Source: an uncultured Bacteroidales bacterium (GTDB lineage Bacteria > Bacteroidota > Bacteroidia > Bacteroidales > F082). From it: DNA of 64,000 bases. Under the pieces are notes generated by a model. It was not told where the DNA came from and did not search any database. It saw only the letters and a list, made by a program, of their open reading frames with translations. A program made the translations under genes and the position numbers. The DNA lies in the NCBI GenBank assembly GCA_900317155.1, contig ONFO01000007.1:62001-126000 (forward strand), given 5' to 3'. Shown here piece after piece: positions 34,153 through 43,279 of this stretch; the stretch's first letter is position 1; each line of letters starts with the position of its first letter.

Positions 34153-36033
34153 TTATTCGCCTTTTTGGGCTTTCTCTTGCTTCTCAAGGTTTTCCTTCAA
34201 GCCAGCGAGGACTTCGAGGTCGCCGAGGGTGCTGTGCTCAATGTTGTCATTGATTTCTTTCACAGTGCGCTTGGCTTGCTTGGCGGCCTTTTCGGCTGCC
34301 TTTTCCTCTGTGGTCTTGGCAGGAGCTTCCTTCTCTTCCTCTACCTTAGGCAGGGCGAGGATGATCTTCTTGCTTTCCTTGTTGAACTCAAGGACCTTGA
34401 ACTCGAGGCTGTCGTCAACCTTAGCGGGAGTGCCGTCTTCCTTCTTCATGTAACGGCTGGGGCAGAAGCCTTCCACGCCGTAAGGCAGTGAAACGACGGC
34501 GCCCTTGTCGTTAGCGCTGATGACGGTGCCTTGGTGCATGGAACCGACGGTGAACACGGTTTCAAACACATCCCAAGGATTCTCTTCGAGTTGCTTGTGG
34601 CCGAGGCTGAGGCGGCGGTTCTCCTGGTCGACGTCGAGAACGACGACATCGATGGTCTCGCCTACCTTGGTGAATTCGGCCGGGTGCTTGATCTTCTTCG
34701 ACCAGCTGAGGTCGCTGATGTGGATCAGGCCATCGACGCCTTCTTCGAGTTCGACGAAGATACCGAAGTTGGTAAAGTTACGCACGGTGGCGGTGTGCTT
34801 CGAGCCAATCGGATAACGGTCGGTGATGTTGGCCCACGGGTCGGGCATCAACTGCTTCATGCCGAGGCTCATCTTGCGCTCCTCACGGTCGAGGGTCAAG
34901 ACTTTGGCTTCCACCTCGTCGCCCACCTTCAGGAAGTCCTGAGCGCTGCGGAGGTGTTGGCTCCATGACATCTCGGACACGTGGATGAGGCCTTCAACGC
35001 CAGGAGCGATCTCGACGAACGCACCGTAGTCGGCGATGACGACGACCTTACCCTTGACAGTGTCGCCCACCTTGAGGTTCTCGTCAAGAGCATCCCACGG
35101 ATGAGGAGTGAGCTGCTTGAGACCCAAGGCAATACGTTTCTTGTTGTCGTCGAAGTCGAGGATGACGACCTTGATCTTCTCGTCCAACTTGACCACCTCT
35201 TCGGGGTGCGTGATACGGCCCCAGCTGAGGTCGGTGATGTGGATGAGACCGTCGACGCCACCGAGGTCGATAAACACACCGTAGCTGGTGATGTTCTTGA
35301 CCACGCCTTCGAGGATCTGACCCTTCTCGAGCTTGCTGATGATCTCGGCCTTCTGGGCTTCGAGTTCGTCCTCGATGAGGGCTTTGTGAGACACAACCAC
35401 GTTCTTGAACTCTTGATTGATCTTCACGACTTTGAATTCCATCACGCTGTCAACAAACACGTCGTAGTCGCGAATGGGCTTGACGTCGATTTGCGAACCT
35501 GGCAGGAAGGCTTCGAGGCCGAACACTTCGACGATGAGGCCACCCTTGGTGCGGCTCTTGACATAACCGTTGACGATTTCGCCCTTTTCGTAGGCTTCGT
35601 TGACGCGATCCCACGACTTGAGCAACTGGGCTTTCTTGTGAGAAAGGATGAGTTGACCGTTGGGGCCTTCTTGGTTCTCAACGTAGACTTCCACCTTGTC
35701 GCCCACCTTCAGGTTGGGGTTGGTGCGGAATTCAGCAATTGGAATAACACCATCCGACTTAAAGCCGATGTTAACCACGACTTCACGTTCGGTGATAGCA
35801 ACAACTGTGCCTTCAATAACCTCGTGGTCAGCCACTTGGCTCATAGTGCCTGCATAACGCTCTTCGAGCTTGGCGCGTTCGTCAGCTGAATAGTTGTCGA
35901 ACTTTTTGTGTGATGAAGTCCAATCGAAATCTGCGGCGGGAACCGGTTTCGGTCTTGGAGTTCTGACTTTCTTTTCAACTGGCTTTTCTTCTGCTGGCAT
36001 AGCCTCGTTGATGATGTTTTCGTTTTCTGCCAT
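34153..36033 (-). CDS. rpsA: 30S ribosomal protein S1
   Basis: 626 aa with six S1 RNA-binding domains in order from about residue 70; domain marks include EGTVVAITEREVVVNIGFKSDGVIP, EGVVKNITSYGVFIDLGGVDGLIH, VEGLIHVSEMSWS and VDGLIHISDLSWSKK. The acidic N-terminal extension (AENENIINEAMPAEEKPVEKK) and Lys/Glu-rich tail (KAAEKAAKQAKR) are usual in Bacteroidetes S1. It binds mRNA on the small subunit and promotes initiation on weakly structured leaders, which matters in a phylum with weak Shine-Dalgarno sites. It lies between two secreted giants but has its own promoter, leader and terminator. Confidence 0.96.
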   Translation of the reverse strand: MAENENIINEAMPAEEKPVEKKVRTPRPKPVPAADFDWTSSHKKFDNYSADERAKLEERYAGTMSQVADHEVIEGTVVAITEREVVVNIGFKSDGVIPIAEFRTNPNLKVGDKVEVYVENQEGPNGQLILSHKKAQLLKSWDRVNEAYEKGEIVNGYVKSRTKGGLIVEVFGLEAFLPGSQIDVKPIRDYDVFVDSVMEFKVVKINQEFKNVVVSHKALIEDELEAQKAEIISKLEKGQILEGVVKNITSYGVFIDLGGVDGLIHITDLSWGRITHPEEVVKLDEKIKVVILDFDDNKKRIALGLKQLTPHPWDALDENLKVGDTVKGKVVVIADYGAFVEIAPGVEGLIHVSEMSWSQHLRSAQDFLKVGDEVEAKVLTLDREERKMSLGMKQLMPDPWANITDRYPIGSKHTATVRNFTNFGIFVELEEGVDGLIHISDLSWSKKIKHPAEFTKVGETIDVVVLDVDQENRRLSLGHKQLEENPWDVFETVFTVGSMHQGTVISANDKGAVVSLPYGVEGFCPSRYMKKEDGTPAKVDDSLEFKVLEFNKESKKIILALPKVEEEKEAPAKTTEEKAAEKAAKQAKRTVKEINDNIEHSTLGDLEVLAGLKENLEKQEKAQKGE

Positions 36034-36169
36034 TATAATAATTGTTTTAATGTTGTACCCGCAAGCGTTCCAGAACTCCGCCGCGAGGAGGTTAAACTTT
36101 TGATTTACAACTCAAACCGCTGATAATATTATCAATCTGGAGTGCGGTTGGTTTTGGGCTGCAAAAATA
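36034..36169 (-). promoter_or_regulatory. rpsA promoter and structured 5' leader
   Basis: The minus strand reads TATTTTTG at 36162-36169, giving a leader of roughly 120 nt. The leader holds a stem aaccgc/gcggtt (36144-36149 with 36115-36120) enclosing the palindrome tgataatattatca, and a GC-rich ctcc...ggag hairpin near 36076-36092. S1 genes are often autoregulated through such leaders; this is inference here. Confidence 0.5.
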
Positions 36170-36173
36170 GGAA

Positions 36174-39100
36174 TTATTTTCTTAAATTCAGCAAATTCAA
36201 TGATTTATTTTTTATTGTTATCGTTTTCTTCTTGTTTTTGGCTAGAGGCGTCGTGCTAAAAGTCAAAACCTCGCCGTCTTCATTGGCAACAACAAAAATG
36301 CCCTCCATAGGCAAGACGTAATCACGTTGGGCTAATTCTATCCTGCTACCATCTTCGCTCATCACATAGAACTCTCGGTCGATATAGGCGATCTCATTGA
36401 AGGGATTGCCCACAAGGTTCCAACCTGCCATTTCGCCTTCGCCGGTTCTGTGCAAGATGACGCTTCCATCACCATTGTACGGTGTACCAGTGAAGTTGAG
36501 CATAAGTGTGTCGCTGTTGGCATAGAGATAGCCCTTCCCCGCTTCGAGGTTAAAGGCTTCTACATTATAGTTGAGCCATTCCTTCTCAGCCTCACCGTAT
36601 TGATAAAGGTCGTAAACATTGGCCAACATATCCTCCACCTCTTCGGGATCAATCTCCTCAAAAGGCACGGCAATGAGATAATAACCTCCATTGGCGGTAT
36701 AGGCATTGATTGTCTTGGTGACAGCTTGCTGCGTCGATATGCCAAGAAGAATGTGGTTCTTCACCGACAAAACAGCATTGGCATTCGGATTCCAGCTGGT
36801 GGCACCTGAAGTGGTCGGAGGTGACATCGGGTTATAGTTGGTGATGGAGCTGTACGAATAAATGGCTTGACTTGTATTTGTGTTGTAAACCGAGCAAGCC
36901 ATGTAGGGTGTACCATCATATCGGCCCGAATTGTCATCGATTACAACGACGAGGTTGGAGGTGCCATCATATTCGAACGGAGTGTCAAATACAAGGAATG
37001 TCCATGCATTGGCGGTCATGGTGACGCTGCCACTGAACACCTTGTTGGATTCAGCCATAGTGATCCAATCGGTATTTTCACTGAAGGACGATTTCTCTGT
37101 CATGGCCAAATATAAATCATACGTGCGGGTCCGCTCCCCTCCTTCGTTGTAGAAGGCAATGCTGTTGATAGTTCCCGCTGTGCCAATCTCCTCGGCAGTA
37201 TAAATCTGCTGGGACAAAGTATAATTGTAATAGCTGTAACTTGGCAAAAAGTAATTGGTTGTGGTGCTTTCACCAATCTCGATGGCTTGAACGAACATAG
37301 CCACAAATTCCCTATCGTTGAGTACCACAAAGCTGATTTCCGAATCATTGGAGATTATCTCATCGTTTTCGCTCCAGCCAACAAAATAATAGCCCGTATT
37401 GGCCATAGCCGTGACCGTACAAGTTTCACCGAAATTGTACATGCCGCCACCCGTCACCGTGCCACCTTGGGCAGGGTTAGCGCTCACCGTGATGCAGATA
37501 GGATCCGTTGATGGAGCCGATTTGGTGATACGGATTTGGTTCTTCACATTGAGGATTGTCCCATAATAATTCGAAGTATTCGTCGGGTCGTAGTTTGTGC
37601 TTTCGCTAAAGACGCGGATAGCTTGGCTTGGAGCGTCAAACACGCGGCATTTCATACCTCCACTGGTTGAAGTCGTGTGGTCGTCGGCAACAAGCACCAC
37701 ATTGGATGTACCGTCATAGAGGAATGCAGGATTCAGTGTGATGGTCGTCCAATCATTGGCCACCAATGTGACTTCTCCACTAAACACCTTGTCGGAAGCG
37801 GAAATGGTTTCCCAATCCCTGTTTCCGGTGAAGGTGCTTTTCGAGGTAGCTTTCAGATAGAAGTCGTAGTAACGTGTCTTCGCAGTACCACCATTATAAA
37901 AAGCAATACTTGTGATGACACCAGCACTGCCCAACTCCTCAACGGTGTAAATCTGTTCGGAAAGTGTGTTCTTGTATAAGCTAATACTCGGAAGGTATTC
38001 ATTCGTCGCATCGCCTCCGTCGCCAATCTCGACCCCCTCAACGAAGTTGGCCACCAAATCCACATCGGTTGTCACATCAAAGGAATAGGAAACGCTGTAG
38101 GAAACCACTTCGCCATTTTGAGTCCAATTGGTGAAGAGATAACCAGCGGCTGGTGTGGCAGTCACTGTGCAGCTCGCCCCATAATGGAACTCTCCTCCTC
38201 CACTGACCATGCCATGCGCGTCATCATCGGGAAAAGCAGTGACGAAAAAGGTCTGGTAGACCATGGCACAGTCACAATCGAATTCATAGAGCACACCGGC
38301 AGTTGGAGTACCGCTCGATTGGTAGATCAACATCTCGCCTTCGTATTTCACGACAAACGAACATTCACTTGCATGACTGGCCGAATGCCAGGTCAACGTC
38401 ACATGAACACCGTGACCTATTTCCAATTCATATAAAGCGCCACCGCCTCTTTCAATGGTTAGCTCTTGAGGTTCGCTTCCATCGTCAAAAGAAACAATCA
38501 ACTTGTTCCCGTTCCATCCGTCACCGTAGGAGTCGCTAAGCTCGAAAATGACTTTACAGGCGTTCTTCAACGTCTCATTGGCTTGCACCTCAAGCCCGCC
38601 ATCGGCCGTCATGGTGAAGTTGACAGGGATTTGTTCGTCCTCGGGACAATCAGCCGAAATGGTGGCGGTAAATTGGCATGACACCTCTTCATCAACAGCA
38701 ATAGTACCTACATTAATCGACGGATTGGTGATGTTGATATAGCCGTTGGGCGAACTCATCGTAACCACTGCATTGGAAGCTTGGTAATGTCCCCTGTTCT
38801 TGAACTTGGCGGTCACGGTAATCGTTTCGCCAGGAACAAAACTGCCATCCCACTTCATGCTCTGATAGGCCAACACGGCCTCGTTGGCAGTGACAACGAT
38901 ATTGCCTTCCCATCTATCGTCGCCATTGACTGCAGCATAGTGAATGGTCACATCCGTGCCATCGGCCACACCTTGAGCAATGTGGAACTGGAAACCACTC
39001 ACGGTCGTCATGGTTTCGGGAGCCAAAGCGTCAAAGCTACCGGTTTCCTCATCAATGACAACATCAGCATTCGCCGAAGTCAAGGTGACAGTAGTGATAC

Positions 39101-41264
39101 CTGTAGTGGACTCGGTGCCCGTATTCTTGAAATTGATGCTCAAATCAATGGCATCACCTACATGGGCGATGGTTGGGGTAAAGCTGTCAACCGAAAGATA
39201 AGGTCCTTCAACGATAGAAGACGGAATTGTGGTAATGTAAGGAATGCGCTGGTGAGCAGTCACACAAATGGTGACATTGCAGCTTGAATGAACAGGAGTA
39301 ACGGGGACGTATGCCCTACCCGACTCGTCCACAAGCGCAGTACCAATAAGCTCGCCATCCACGCTGATAGCCACGTATGACCCTGCGACGGCATTCACCT
39401 CAAAGGATTCCCAACCTATAGGAAAGACGTTCATGTGGCTCACGTTATTGACTGTAGGTTGTACACGATAAGGCATGATGGAGCCATCGCCCAACACATG
39501 ATAGCCTTCCCAGTAATAAAGCGGGTTGCAATGGACACTGTATCCAAGCGCTCGGGCAGCATTACCTGCAAGATTGCCAGCGAAAAGAATGGAACAAACG
39601 GTGTTGTAGGCGTCATTTCTCCAAATGGCATCATAACTGCCCATAGTGGTCTGTTCAAAGGTCGGCATAACGCCAAGTTGACCCGTCGAGAGGTTCGTGT
39701 TGACCGTCGTGGCACCCACGCCAAAGTAATAGTCGTTATACCAAGTCGTGGGAGGGCAGGAACCGATATAAGCGTAAGCGCCTTTGTTCGCGGCACGAGT
39801 CAACACTTCACCGTAACATGGGGATTCGTTATAGCCCCAGTTTCCAGTTCGGCAGCAGTTGCCCATGGCTAAGAAATACTTGTGCTCGTTGGTCAGGTTG
39901 TTGACATCATCAACGGAAAATAGCGGGTCTAACCAGGCTGTCTCACTACCGTGGGCCGTGTAGTTGGCGAAGCCCACACCAGAGTTCAGATAATCGTAAC
40001 AGCCATCAAAGATGCCATGGCTGAACTCATTGACATTGGTGAAGCCATGCTCGGCATTGTAATAATAGTTGGTGGCATACCAAACCGTAGGGCGACCGAC
40101 GATAATGTCCCAACCTGTATTGTCATAACCTGCCACAAAAAGCACGTTATTCAAATAGCTCGGGTCGGGCATGGTGTATTGCTCGTATTCCATGCCTTTG
40201 TTGAGCATAGCCGTCATCTCATCAACGGTCTCAGCAGAAAGACGGCTGTGGAACATATCCGGGAACTGGTCTCCGTCAACGCTGGAATAGTAAAGGTCGG
40301 TAACGAAACCTGTCTTGGTTCCAATGCCCGAATTCACCACTTGGGCTTGGTCGCCCATAATCATTAGGAATGTAGGTGCATCCTCGGCATACTTAGCTTG
40401 GATGAAATTCTTAATTTCCTCAGCTGTAGTGCCGATAACGTCGGTATAGTTCACATCCACATAAATGCCTTTCAAAGTCTTCCAAGCCACCCAATTCTGG
40501 ATGCAGTTCTCAAACATGCGGTCGGCAATGACCAGCATCTTCACGGGAGCTGACCACAGGTCGGGATGGTCTTCGTAAACGCCTCTGACAGCTCTACCAT
40601 TGAACAGCAGGTCATAAACCCCTGTGAAATATGGGCTGTAAGTCTTGACCAACATATCCTCTGTGGCGCGGGCGTCGGCACCGTCGAAGCTGACCTCAAC
40701 CTCAATGTCATTAAACACACGGATTTTGTTGTTGACAGGGTCATAGCTGACCGGCTCGATGCACATTCTGCCTACCTGAATGCCTCGCATAGTGCCGTCG
40801 ATACTTACCGCAGCAAAAGGTTCCGAGCGGAGGCCACGCGTTTGATAGGCGGCTTCGTTGATGACGAATGGAGTCTCTTGGTCTTTCCAAGTCTCAGGTT
40901 GGCGCGGTGAAAGCTGGTGAACGTCATATTCCCCAAGGTCATAATCCATCGTGGAATAATGGGTCACTCGAATGTTAGGCGTAGCGCCAAAAGGAACAGC
41001 AATAAGTTGGTTCACGACAGGAATCTGAGGGTCGCCCTCGTTGCCGCCAATGACCGTATTGGGCATGGAAAGCATAGAGAAAACGCCTCGCTCAGTACTT
41101 ACATCGTTAACCTCAAGGCCTGAAAACGAAAACGTGGCCTTCAGACTCGTCAGGTCACTTTTAACACATTCCGCCTTGTCGACCGAACGTAAACCTATCT
41201 TCGTTTGTCCAAAGACAGAAAAACCTAAGAGGTAGATTGTAAAGAATAGCAATATCTTTTTCAT
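36174..41264 (-). CDS. Gingipain-like C25 cysteine peptidase, giant
   Basis: 1696 aa from MKKILLFFTIYLLGFSVFG, a signal peptide; an upstream GTG frame is not used. A propeptide-like region (to about 230) precedes the C25 catalytic domain with the His in NYTAHGSETAW (about H438) and the Cys in AMGNCCRTGNW (C470/471), as in gingipains. CARDB-like beta domains, two InlB-like repeats (GGGEFHYGASCTVTATPAAG; GGGMYNFGETCTVTA), two copies of the ~175-residue module (about 38030-37530 and 37280-36740) and the shared C-terminal domain (AGWNLVGNPF) follow. After STTP the chain ends in a short Lys-rich tail (KNKKKTITIKNKSLN) where the M6 paralogue has ~118 more residues, so the terminus may be truncated. 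Confidence 0.87.
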   Translation of the reverse strand: MKKILLFFTIYLLGFSVFGQTKIGLRSVDKAECVKSDLTSLKATFSFSGLEVNDVSTERGVFSMLSMPNTVIGGNEGDPQIPVVNQLIAVPFGATPNIRVTHYSTMDYDLGEYDVHQLSPRQPETWKDQETPFVINEAAYQTRGLRSEPFAAVSIDGTMRGIQVGRMCIEPVSYDPVNNKIRVFNDIEVEVSFDGADARATEDMLVKTYSPYFTGVYDLLFNGRAVRGVYEDHPDLWSAPVKMLVIADRMFENCIQNWVAWKTLKGIYVDVNYTDVIGTTAEEIKNFIQAKYAEDAPTFLMIMGDQAQVVNSGIGTKTGFVTDLYYSSVDGDQFPDMFHSRLSAETVDEMTAMLNKGMEYEQYTMPDPSYLNNVLFVAGYDNTGWDIIVGRPTVWYATNYYYNAEHGFTNVNEFSHGIFDGCYDYLNSGVGFANYTAHGSETAWLDPLFSVDDVNNLTNEHKYFLAMGNCCRTGNWGYNESPCYGEVLTRAANKGAYAYIGSCPPTTWYNDYYFGVGATTVNTNLSTGQLGVMPTFEQTTMGSYDAIWRNDAYNTVCSILFAGNLAGNAARALGYSVHCNPLYYWEGYHVLGDGSIMPYRVQPTVNNVSHMNVFPIGWESFEVNAVAGSYVAISVDGELIGTALVDESGRAYVPVTPVHSSCNVTICVTAHQRIPYITTIPSSIVEGPYLSVDSFTPTIAHVGDAIDLSINFKNTGTESTTGITTVTLTSANADVVIDEETGSFDALAPETMTTVSGFQFHIAQGVADGTDVTIHYAAVNGDDRWEGNIVVTANEAVLAYQSMKWDGSFVPGETITVTAKFKNRGHYQASNAVVTMSSPNGYINITNPSINVGTIAVDEEVSCQFTATISADCPEDEQIPVNFTMTADGGLEVQANETLKNACKVIFELSDSYGDGWNGNKLIVSFDDGSEPQELTIERGGGALYELEIGHGVHVTLTWHSASHASECSFVVKYEGEMLIYQSSGTPTAGVLYEFDCDCAMVYQTFFVTAFPDDDAHGMVSGGGEFHYGASCTVTATPAAGYLFTNWTQNGEVVSYSVSYSFDVTTDVDLVANFVEGVEIGDGGDATNEYLPSISLYKNTLSEQIYTVEELGSAGVITSIAFYNGGTAKTRYYDFYLKATSKSTFTGNRDWETISASDKVFSGEVTLVANDWTTITLNPAFLYDGTSNVVLVADDHTTSTSGGMKCRVFDAPSQAIRVFSESTNYDPTNTSNYYGTILNVKNQIRITKSAPSTDPICITVSANPAQGGTVTGGGMYNFGETCTVTAMANTGYYFVGWSENDEIISNDSEISFVVLNDREFVAMFVQAIEIGESTTTNYFLPSYSYYNYTLSQQIYTAEEIGTAGTINSIAFYNEGGERTRTYDLYLAMTEKSSFSENTDWITMAESNKVFSGSVTMTANAWTFLVFDTPFEYDGTSNLVVVIDDNSGRYDGTPYMACSVYNTNTSQAIYSYSSITNYNPMSPPTTSGATSWNPNANAVLSVKNHILLGISTQQAVTKTINAYTANGGYYLIAVPFEEIDPEEVEDMLANVYDLYQYGEAEKEWLNYNVEAFNLEAGKGYLYANSDTLMLNFTGTPYNGDGSVILHRTGEGEMAGWNLVGNPFNEIAYIDREFYVMSEDGSRIELAQRDYVLPMEGIFVVANEDGEVLTFSTTPLAKNKKKTITIKNKSLNLLNLRK

Positions 41265-41335
41265 AGCTAACACATTTGAATGTTTAATTATTCTCACGGC
41301 AATGTCAATGAGGCAAAATCCTCAATAACAAGCTG

Positions 41336-41343
41336 CAAAAATA
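41336..41343 (-). promoter_or_regulatory. Candidate promoter of the C25 peptidase gene
   Basis: The minus strand reads TATTTTTG, 71 bp before the ATG. A short stem tgagg/cctca (41309-41324) lies in the presumed leader. Confidence 0.5.
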
Positions 41344-41470
41344 AAAAATAGTCCAAACAAGACAATTTATTTTTAAAATGAATAAACATGTGTGCATGAT
41401 AAGATATCCCTAGTTGGACACAAATTACGCATATTTTTTTACAATATCCACACCCTACCATTGCATTTCA

Positions 41471-41553
41471 GGACACCCATATCTGCCATACGGCAGACCC
41501 ATATCTCACACACGGCAGATATGGGTTTCACGGCGTTGAGATATGGGTGTCCT
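41471..41553. repeat. Nested palindromes with four acccatatct copies
   Basis: ggacacccatatct (41471-41484) pairs exactly with agatatgggtgtcc (41540-41553). Inside it acccatatct (41497-41506) pairs with agatatgggt (41517-41526), and ctgcc/ggcag (41482-41495) forms a third stem. It covers the stop and last eight codons of the hydrolase gene and could also end transcription. Confidence 0.65.
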
Positions 41554-42892
41554 TCACAAACCCCACAATCAGATCCAGCACCTCGGGCGAGATGGTCTCG
41601 TCAATGTCGGAGTATTCTTCTAACAAACCCGTCTCGCAATGCTGGAAAAGATGGTTCAGGCCGGGCAATTCGCGAAGGGTAAGGTTGGTCTTGCCATGTT
41701 CGGCGATGATTTTCTCGTAGGCAGGGAAATTCTGTGAGGCTATCACTTGCAAATCCTTTGAGCCGTTGAGCAGCAAAGCCGGACAATTCGTCTTGACGAT
41801 AGCATCCGTAGGGTCGTATTTCATGAAATAGTACATCCATGGCATGGTCAACTGCGACACAGTTTGTTCGGTCAGCTTCTCGTTATAGCCCCAGCCTTTC
41901 ACGAGTTGGCGCAAGAGGCTGTCGGCCTCTTCCCTGTCATTTGAAGATTCAACGATGTCAAACAGCTGTTTTTGGGAGTTCTGATTGAATGCTATCATTT
42001 CTTCCGAATAGCCAGAAGCCTTCAGCATCGCCTCCGACTGTGCCTTTAAAATCTCGATGCCGTTCACTGCCGGACCTGCCAAAGATATCAAAAACGCCAC
42101 TTCGGGACGGCGAGCTGCCACCATGAAGTTGATGATGCCGCCTTCACTGTGACCCAAGATGCCGATTTTTGATGCGTTGATTTCCTTGCGGCTGCGTAAA
42201 TAGTCGAACGCGGCTTCGGTGTCGTATGAGAAGTCCAATGATGTGGCCGCCATCACCTCACCTGTCGAGCCACCCATGCCGCGGTCGTCGTAGCGCAACA
42301 CGGCAATGCCTCTTCGGGTCAGGTAATCTGCAATGACCCAAAAAGGCCGATGGCTTTCGATCTCCTCATCGCGGTTCTGCTGTCCGCTGCCCGAGACAAG
42401 TATCACTGCCGTAAACGGGCCTTTGCCCTCGGGAATGGTCAAGGTGCCGGTCAGAGTGTTTCCCTCTTTTCCGTTGACAAATGACACCTCCTCAATACGA
42501 TAGTTGAAAGGCGGCTGTGGGTCTTGGGGACGTGCCTTTTTCCGATCGTTCTTCTCTGCCTTGGCAAGGTTGAGCGGGAAGGTCACACCCCTTTGCGTGA
42601 ATTCGCCTTCAATGACACCTTCTTTCAGCGTTCCAGAATAGCTTGCGTCCATCGCCGACATCGTCAATTGCAAGTGCCCGTCTTGGAAAGTCGTTTCGTC
42701 TACATGAATGTCGAACCCACCTTGTGAAGGTACGTCAAAAGTAGCGGAAAAGCCGTTTTCAGTGGCCTTGATGTCGAAAGCCATCTCCACCTCTTGTTCA
42801 CTAAAATTGATTTTGCCTTTCCAATAGCCCTCGATTTGGGCATGGGATTGCAGGACTACGAATAACAATGGGATTAGAATTTTTGTTTTCAT
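41528..42892 (-). CDS. Secreted alpha/beta hydrolase (serine esterase/peptidase-like)
   Basis: 454 aa. Signal peptide MKTKILIPLLFVVLQSHAQ. Residues ~20-125 form a small beta domain (IEGYWKGKINFSEQEVEMAFDI) that often precedes such hydrolases in Bacteroidetes. The hydrolase fold follows: oxyanion-loop region VSGSGQQNRDEE, nucleophile elbow GHSEGG (about 248) and a C-terminal LPGLNHLFQH with the likely catalytic His. Probably an envelope esterase or aminoacyl-hydrolase; the substrate cannot be told. The last codons (DTHISTP) are part of a repeat palindrome, so its C-terminus appears altered by repeat insertion. Confidence 0.85.
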   Translation of the reverse strand: MKTKILIPLLFVVLQSHAQIEGYWKGKINFSEQEVEMAFDIKATENGFSATFDVPSQGGFDIHVDETTFQDGHLQLTMSAMDASYSGTLKEGVIEGEFTQRGVTFPLNLAKAEKNDRKKARPQDPQPPFNYRIEEVSFVNGKEGNTLTGTLTIPEGKGPFTAVILVSGSGQQNRDEEIESHRPFWVIADYLTRRGIAVLRYDDRGMGGSTGEVMAATSLDFSYDTEAAFDYLRSRKEINASKIGILGHSEGGIINFMVAARRPEVAFLISLAGPAVNGIEILKAQSEAMLKASGYSEEMIAFNQNSQKQLFDIVESSNDREEADSLLRQLVKGWGYNEKLTEQTVSQLTMPWMYYFMKYDPTDAIVKTNCPALLLNGSKDLQVIASQNFPAYEKIIAEHGKTNLTLRELPGLNHLFQHCETGLLEEYSDIDETISPEVLDLIVGFVKDTHISTP

Positions 42893-42959
42893 AATCTACA
42901 GATTTTATTTGTATAACTACGGATTACACAGATTTTATTGATTAAATTACAACTACAAA

Positions 42960-43148
42960 TTAGGGCATAAAGTCATCTCTAGTGCCCATGAGCATACGAA
43001 TCCACCCGACAGGCGGAATGATGAGAAAACAAACGGCAAACCAGAGCCAAAACGATTTGCCACGGCTTCGGGCAACCAAACCACCCGCTACAGCTTGTAG
43101 GATGTAAAGGAATACCACGAAAATGATGATCCAAGTTTCTTTGTCCAT
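42960..43148 (-). CDS. Small two-helix membrane protein
   Basis: 62 aa from MDKETWIIIFVVFLYILQAVAGG. Two hydrophobic segments are separated by a basic loop (ARSRGKSFW), and it ends DDFMP. I do not recognise the family; it resembles short inner-membrane proteins of phospholipase_D-nuclease N type only in size and layout. The ATG at 43148 is preferred because the upstream frame reads repeat DNA. Confidence 0.6.
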   Translation of the reverse strand: MDKETWIIIFVVFLYILQAVAGGLVARSRGKSFWLWFAVCFLIIPPVGWIRMLMGTRDDFMP

Positions 43149-43182
43149 ATTATTATTCAATTGGTTATGTTTATATTTTTCG

Positions 43183-43279
43183 ACTATGACTTGTGACAAT
43201 GACAATGACCACTGAATGGGAAGCCATCACTTAACGCCTTGGGGAAAGTGGTCATAGTCATATTCAATGGTCATAGTCA
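43183..43279. repeat. Inverted repeat with 31-bp arms made of tgactatgacc-like units
   Basis: actatgac...atgaccact (43183-43213) pairs imperfectly with agtggtcat...gtcatagt (43247-43277). The units have about 7-bp period. The right arm ends on the stop codon of the Arc-type gene. Confidence 0.55.
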
